Source: JBGQDM01 sp041495845
GTDB lineage: Bacteria; Acidobacteriota; Terriglobia; Terriglobales; Acidobacteriaceae
Length of the DNA stretch: 25,478 nucleotides
Direction of reading: 5' to 3'
Assembly: GCA_041495845.1 (NCBI GenBank)
Contig: JBGQDM010000042.1
Location: 1-25,478 of the forward strand
Numbering within the stretch: the stretch's first letter is position 1; each line of letters opens with the position of its first letter. Of the stretch, positions 22,022 through 25,478 are shown piece by piece. The notes below the pieces were generated by a model, which was given only the letters and a program-made list of their open reading frames with translations, was not told where the DNA came from and did no database searches. The position numbers and the translations under genes are program-made.

Positions 22022-23392
22022 CTATTTCATATATTCGTCGCGCAGGCCGGTCTGGCGGCTGCGCATGGGAATCTCCTCGCCCTGAATGAACACGCGCTTC
22101 ACGTCGGTCTTGACATCGAGCGGATCGCCATTGGCCACGGCCACGTTCGCGTCCTTGCCCAGGTCGAGCGAGCCCAGACGGTCGCCCATGCCCCAGATTT
22201 CCGCGGCATCCAGGGTCACGGCGCGTAGCGCCGCCTCATAGGGCAGTCCCCAAGCCACGGCATAGCCCGCCGCATAGGGAAGATTGCGCGCGTTGTGGGC
22301 ATCATAGGACGCAAACGCAATCTTCACTCCGCGCTGGTGTAACTCCGCCGGCAGACGATAGACGGTGTCGTAGCGCTCGTCGGCGCGGGGCTCATCGTAA
22401 ATCGGTCCCACGATCACCGGCACGTGCAGCCGGGCCACTTCGTCCAGCACCGCCTGGGTGTGACTCAGATGATTGAGCACAAACTTGAGGTGAAACTCGT
22501 TGGCCACGCGCACCGCGGTTTCCAGATCATTGGCTTCGTTTACGGCGAGCACGACTGGCTTTTCTCCGCGCAGGTAGGGTTGCATCGCCTCCAGGCGCAA
22601 ATCGCGCTTGGGCGGTTCCGGAGCATCGTCGTCATCGTCGCCACCCTTGCTCTTCTTCGCAGCCGGTTTCGCAGTCGCGGCCTGCGCTTTCTTTCTTTGG
22701 TAGCGCGCCCACTTCTGGGCGTACTCCTGCGCTTCAATCAGCGCCTGGCGCAGTTCCGCCGCTACACCCATGCGGGTCGAGGGAAATTTCCTCGAGTCGC
22801 CTTCGCTCCGCCGCTGCTCCCCGGTGAAGTTCAGCGGCATGGCCAGATCGCGCACCAGCAGCATCTGGGGCGCGGACTTGCCCGCCAGTTGAATGAACGC
22901 ATCCTGCCCCGGCAGCGTGTCGCCGCTGGCCGGCGCGACCACCGCGTTGGTGATGCCGTTCATCCGGGTCACGGGAATCAGCGCGGACTCAGCGTGAAAC
23001 GCGTCCGCCACGTCCATGTTCGGCATGATGTTTTCGCTGGGCTCGAGGAGGTCATTGGTGCTCGGCTCCAGCGAGATCTCCGTCAGCCCCAGGCTCGTCT
23101 CGGAATCGATCAGTCCCGGATAGACCGTCATCCCGCTGACATCCACCACCTGTGCTCCGGCAGGAATCGCCGTTCCCGCCCCACCCACGGCTGTGATCTT
23201 GCCGTTTTGCATCACGAGCACGCCGTTCTCAATCACGCCATGCGAAACGGTGAGCAACTTCCCACCCTGCAGCGCCACCGGCACGTTCTGTGCTCCGGCG
23301 GCGGCAAACAAAATCATGGGTGCAAGCAGCGCGATCGTAAAGCGCCTGTTCTTCTCTGCAAGCTGACGGCTGAAAGCTGCGAGCGGTTTCAT
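22022..23392 (-). CDS. Secreted amidohydrolase-like protein lacking metal ligands
   Basis: This 456-residue protein has a basic N-terminus and a signal-like hydrophobic stretch (FTIALLAPMILFAAAGAQ). It has an amidohydrolase-type fold with the small beta domain at both ends (GKLLTVSHGVIENGVLVMQN; LDLGKDANVAVANGDP). The HxH expected after the first strand is replaced: PGLIDSETSLGL has Glu98 and Ser100 at those positions. The His of the upstream paralogue's IHCYRADE is Asn285 here (AVNEAND). A Lys/Asp-rich linker (about 240-263) interrupts the barrel. It is probably a non-catalytic or altered paralogue of the upstream gene, which it overlaps as ATGA, and may form a complex with it. Confidence 0.85.
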   Translation of the reverse strand: MKPLAAFSRQLAEKNRRFTIALLAPMILFAAAGAQNVPVALQGGKLLTVSHGVIENGVLVMQNGKITAVGGAGTAIPAGAQVVDVSGMTVYPGLIDSETSLGLTEISLEPSTNDLLEPSENIMPNMDVADAFHAESALIPVTRMNGITNAVVAPASGDTLPGQDAFIQLAGKSAPQMLLVRDLAMPLNFTGEQRRSEGDSRKFPSTRMGVAAELRQALIEAQEYAQKWARYQRKKAQAATAKPAAKKSKGGDDDDDAPEPPKRDLRLEAMQPYLRGEKPVVLAVNEANDLETAVRVANEFHLKFVLNHLSHTQAVLDEVARLHVPVIVGPIYDEPRADERYDTVYRLPAELHQRGVKIAFASYDAHNARNLPYAAGYAVAWGLPYEAALRAVTLDAAEIWGMGDRLGSLDLGKDANVAVANGDPLDVKTDVKRVFIQGEEIPMRSRQTGLRDEYMK

Positions 23393-24681
23393 TGTCCCTC
23401 CTTGTAACGAGGCATGCCGTAACCCGGCAGCGAACGGTCGAAATACACCTCACCGTCAATCAGCACCTTGTCCGGAACGCCGTAGCTGGAAAGCGGCTGG
23501 CCCTCCCAGATCACCAGGTCCGCGTCCTTACCCACATCAATCGAGCCCACGCGGTCTTCCACGCCAATGATCCAGGCCGGGTTCAGCGTTATCATCCGCA
23601 GCGCCTCTTCTTCCGTCGCTCCGCCATAGCGGACCGTCTTGGCCGCTTCCTGATTCAAACGGCGCGCAAAATTGTCGGAGTCGCTCTTGATGGCCACCCG
23701 CACCCCCTTCCGCAGGGACAGCACAGCATTCCACGGAATCGCGTCCCAGGCTTCCTGCTTGTAGCCCCACCAGTCGGAGAACGTGGCAATGGCCACACCC
23801 TGGGCCGCCAACTCGTCCGCCACCTTGTAGGCCTCCAGCGCATGGTGGAACGCCCGCACCTTGTAGCCGAACTCTTTTGCCATGGCCATTTCGTTGAGCA
23901 GCTCGTCGGCGCGGTAACAATGGATCTGGACCAGAAATTTTCCGCGGAGCACATCCGCCAGCGCTTCCAGCTTCAAGTCGCGCTTCGGAGGCTTGGCGTC
24001 CTTCCCCACTTTCACTTTTTCGTTGTAGGCGTCCCAGTCGCGCATGTAGTCCTGCGCCTCGACCAGAGCCGCGCGCTGCACAGCAAAGTTCCCCATGCGC
24101 GTCGAGGGCAACTGGTGCCGTCCCCCATAGGTCCGCTTCGGGTTCTCGCCGCTGGCGAACTTGATGGATCGCGGGGCCCCCGGAAACAGCATGTCGTCGC
24201 GGCTTTCCCCGTATTTGTGTTTGATCACGATGGCCTGCCCGCCAATCATGTTCGCCGATCCGTGCAGCAGCAGCGACGTGGTCACGCCCCCAGCCAGCGA
24301 GCGGTAAATGTCCTTGGCGCGATAGTCGAACGCGTCCAGCATCCTCATGTGCGGGGTCACCGGACTGGTGGCCTCGTTGATGTCGTCCCCCAACGCCGAA
24401 TGCGAGTGGGAGTCAATCAGCCCCGGCGTCAGATAGCGTCCGCCCACGTCCAGCACGGTGGCGGTCGCGGGCGCGGTCACGTTTTCACCCACGGCCGCAA
24501 TCTTGCCGTCTTTGATGTAGACGCTGCCGTTGGCGATGGTGCCGTGCGACGCCGTCATGATGACCGCGTTCTTGATCAGCACTTCGTTGTGGACCGCGGG
24601 CGTACTTTGCGCCACCGCCAAACGGGCCAGCAGCAACGCCAACGCAGCCAGAATCGTCCTGCACTTCCTGCCAGATCTCAT
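23389..24681 (-). CDS. Secreted amidohydrolase (imidazolonepropionase-like)
   Basis: This 430-residue protein has a signal peptide (ILAALALLLARLAVA, cleavage after about residue 24). Its amidohydrolase barrel has intact metal-site residues: His92 and His94 in PGLIDSHSHSAL, His254 in QIHCYRADE, His279/His280 in RAFHHALEAY, and Asp334 in IKSDSDN. It probably hydrolyses a cyclic amide or dipeptide-like substrate outside the cytoplasm; the substrate is unknown. The motif PSTRMG followed by an EAQ-Y helix is shared with the downstream partner, showing they are paralogues. A GGAG lies 9 bases before the ATG. Confidence 0.9.
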   Translation of the reverse strand: MRSGRKCRTILAALALLLARLAVAQSTPAVHNEVLIKNAVIMTASHGTIANGSVYIKDGKIAAVGENVTAPATATVLDVGGRYLTPGLIDSHSHSALGDDINEATSPVTPHMRMLDAFDYRAKDIYRSLAGGVTTSLLLHGSANMIGGQAIVIKHKYGESRDDMLFPGAPRSIKFASGENPKRTYGGRHQLPSTRMGNFAVQRAALVEAQDYMRDWDAYNEKVKVGKDAKPPKRDLKLEALADVLRGKFLVQIHCYRADELLNEMAMAKEFGYKVRAFHHALEAYKVADELAAQGVAIATFSDWWGYKQEAWDAIPWNAVLSLRKGVRVAIKSDSDNFARRLNQEAAKTVRYGGATEEEALRMITLNPAWIIGVEDRVGSIDVGKDADLVIWEGQPLSSYGVPDKVLIDGEVYFDRSLPGYGMPRYKEGQ

Positions 24682-24711
24682 GTCGCCGTCTCCGTGGAAA
24701 AAGGAATCAGG

Positions 24712-24740
24712 ATTCTAGAGGGTGCGCTGCGCGTCTGCAA
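24712..24740 (-). promoter_or_regulatory. Promoter of the amidohydrolase pair
   Basis: The minus strand has TTGCAG (24735-24740), a 17-base spacer and TAGAAT (24712-24717). The predicted +1 near 24705 leaves a 24-base leader containing GGAG. Confidence 0.45.
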
Positions 24741-24830
24741 TCACCCCTTGTCGTCTCGTGTGGGGTGGGCGACCCCGCCCGCCTCGCGGAGTGACACTCC
24801 CACCTTTCCTTGGACGCGTCTGCGTCCCGC

Positions 24831-24859
24831 TTGTCAACTTCGCCGCAAAACTTGACACT
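24831..24859 (+). promoter_or_regulatory. Candidate dtd promoter (leaderless)
   Basis: TTGTCA (24831-24836), a 17-base spacer and GACACT (24854-24859) place the +1 exactly on the dtd ATG at 24866. The -10 is weak (3 of 6 consensus bases). Confidence 0.3.
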
Positions 24860-24865
24860 GGTTTC

Positions 24866-25315
24866 ATGCGTGCCGTGGTGCAACGCGTTTCCCAGGCCCG
24901 AGTGACGGTCGCCGCCGAAATCGTAGGCGAGATCGGCGCTGGCCTGTTGGTGTTGCTGGGTGTTGCCGCCACCGACACGGAGGCGGATGCCGACTACCTT
25001 GCCGGGAAGATTTCCGGCCTGCGCATTTTCGAAGATGATGCCGGAAAGATGAACCGCAGCCTCACCGAAACCGGCGGCGCCGTCCTCGCCGTCTCCCAGT
25101 TCACGCTTTTCGGCGACGTCCGTCGCGGCCTGCGTCCTTCCTTCGACGATGCCGCTCCCCCGGCGCTGGCGCTTCGTCTCTACGAACATTTCGTTTCCCG
25201 CCTGCGCGCCGCCGGACTGCGGTGTGAAACCGGGCAGTTTCAGGCGGCCATGAAAGTCGAGTTGGCCAACGAAGGCCCCGTCACCATCCTCCTCGACTCC
25301 AGCAAGACGTTTTGA
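24866..25315 (+). CDS. dtd: D-aminoacyl-tRNA deacylase
   Basis: This 149-residue enzyme removes D-amino acids (and glycine from tRNA-Ala) from mischarged tRNAs. Family motifs are intact: MRAVVQRVSQARVTV at the N-terminus, SQFTL (77-81), RRGLRPSF, TGQFQAAM and the Gly-cisPro motif in NEGPVTILLDS (Gly137-Pro138). Length is typical. The ATG at 24866 is chosen because the family begins MRAVVQRV; an in-frame extension upstream is not family-like. There is no Shine-Dalgarno. Confidence 0.96.
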   Translation: MRAVVQRVSQARVTVAAEIVGEIGAGLLVLLGVAATDTEADADYLAGKISGLRIFEDDAGKMNRSLTETGGAVLAVSQFTLFGDVRRGLRPSFDDAAPPALALRLYEHFVSRLRAAGLRCETGQFQAAMKVELANEGPVTILLDSSKTF

Positions 25316-25341
25316 CTTACATGACTATCCTCCACTATCTT
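25312..25341 (+). promoter_or_regulatory. Promoter of the DUF1801 gene
   Basis: TTGACT (25312-25317) overlaps the dtd stop codon. An 18-base spacer leads to TATCTT (25336-25341). The predicted +1 near 25348 is 31 bases before the ATG. Confidence 0.5.
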
Positions 25342-25378
25342 GCAAATGAAATATATCTGGAACTTCTAGGATGAGAAC

Positions 25379-25478
25379 ATGAAAAAGTCGGGCGCGAGCC
25401 AAGGCCAGTCGGCATCGGAGCTCATCTCGAAAAGAATCGCCGAACTCGGGGACTGGCGCGGGGAAACCCTCAGCAGAA
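25379..25478 (+). CDS. DUF1801 (YdhG-like) protein, N-terminal fragment
   Basis: Thirty-three codons are visible before the right edge. The stretch LISKRIAELGDWRGETLSR is typical of the N-terminus of DUF1801 (PF08818) proteins, small soluble proteins of unknown function. AGG lies 8 bases before the ATG. It has its own promoter and is separate from dtd. The rest of the gene is outside the window. Confidence 0.75.
   Translation, partial: MKKSGASQGQSASELISKRIAELGDWRGETLSR

Noticed and set aside
24760..24820. GC-rich stretch before dtd, considered as a repeat or RNA gene
   Set aside because: Only imperfect short palindromes are present and there is no second copy in the window.
23392..24855. 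Open frame of 487 codons opposite the amidohydrolase
   Set aside because: It is Arg/His/Val-rich antisense translation of a clear enzyme gene.

Overview
The window looks like chromosomal DNA of an Acidobacteriota bacterium, most likely class Terriglobia. The evidence is the 16S rRNA fragment at the left edge, the high GC content, a hopanoid gene (hpnH), and intergenic repeats of kinds I associate with that phylum. The placement comes from reading the 16S and has not been checked by alignment.

Layout. 1-563 is the 5' part of a 16S rRNA gene on the minus strand, running off the left edge, with its leader (boxA, two hairpins) and a promoter near 780-809. 848-1802 has no convincing gene but holds a tandem repeat array and palindromic repeats. 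1803-4086 (minus) carries an uncharacterised protein coupled to hpnH, then a secreted bicupin. 4122-5115 (minus) is a membrane protein plus winged-helix regulator pair, divergent from a Phd/PIN toxin-antitoxin module (5206-5837, plus). 5875-10594 (plus) has xseA, a repeat-rich gap, and the cdaA-cdaR-glmM operon linking c-di-AMP synthesis to cell-wall precursor supply. 10714-15242 (minus) has polA, a cysteine dioxygenase and queA, and 15376-16065 (plus) is a class II aldolase. 16165-18348 (minus) is a TonB-dependent receptor behind a cobalamin riboswitch, so it probably imports B12. 18634-20154 (minus) has a DUF374 acyltransferase and a PilZ protein. 20373-21860 (minus) is acpP-fabF. 22022-24681 (minus) is a pair of secreted amidohydrolase paralogues, one apparently lacking its metal ligands. 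24866-25315 (plus) is dtd, followed by the start of a DUF1801 gene.

Most genes are housekeeping. The unexpected signals are regulatory. About eight genes have a -10-like hexamer placed so that transcription would begin at, or within two bases of, the start codon (leaderless mRNAs, several with GTG or TTG starts). In the c-di-AMP operon both gene junctions contain a 6-7 codon micro-ORF ending in an ATGA overlap with the next gene. The toxin-antitoxin module and the regulator/membrane-protein operon share a back-to-back promoter region with an inter-promoter dyad. Hairpin repeats keep a TGAA loop while their stems differ by compensated changes.

All functions come from reading motifs. No database search or folding program was run.
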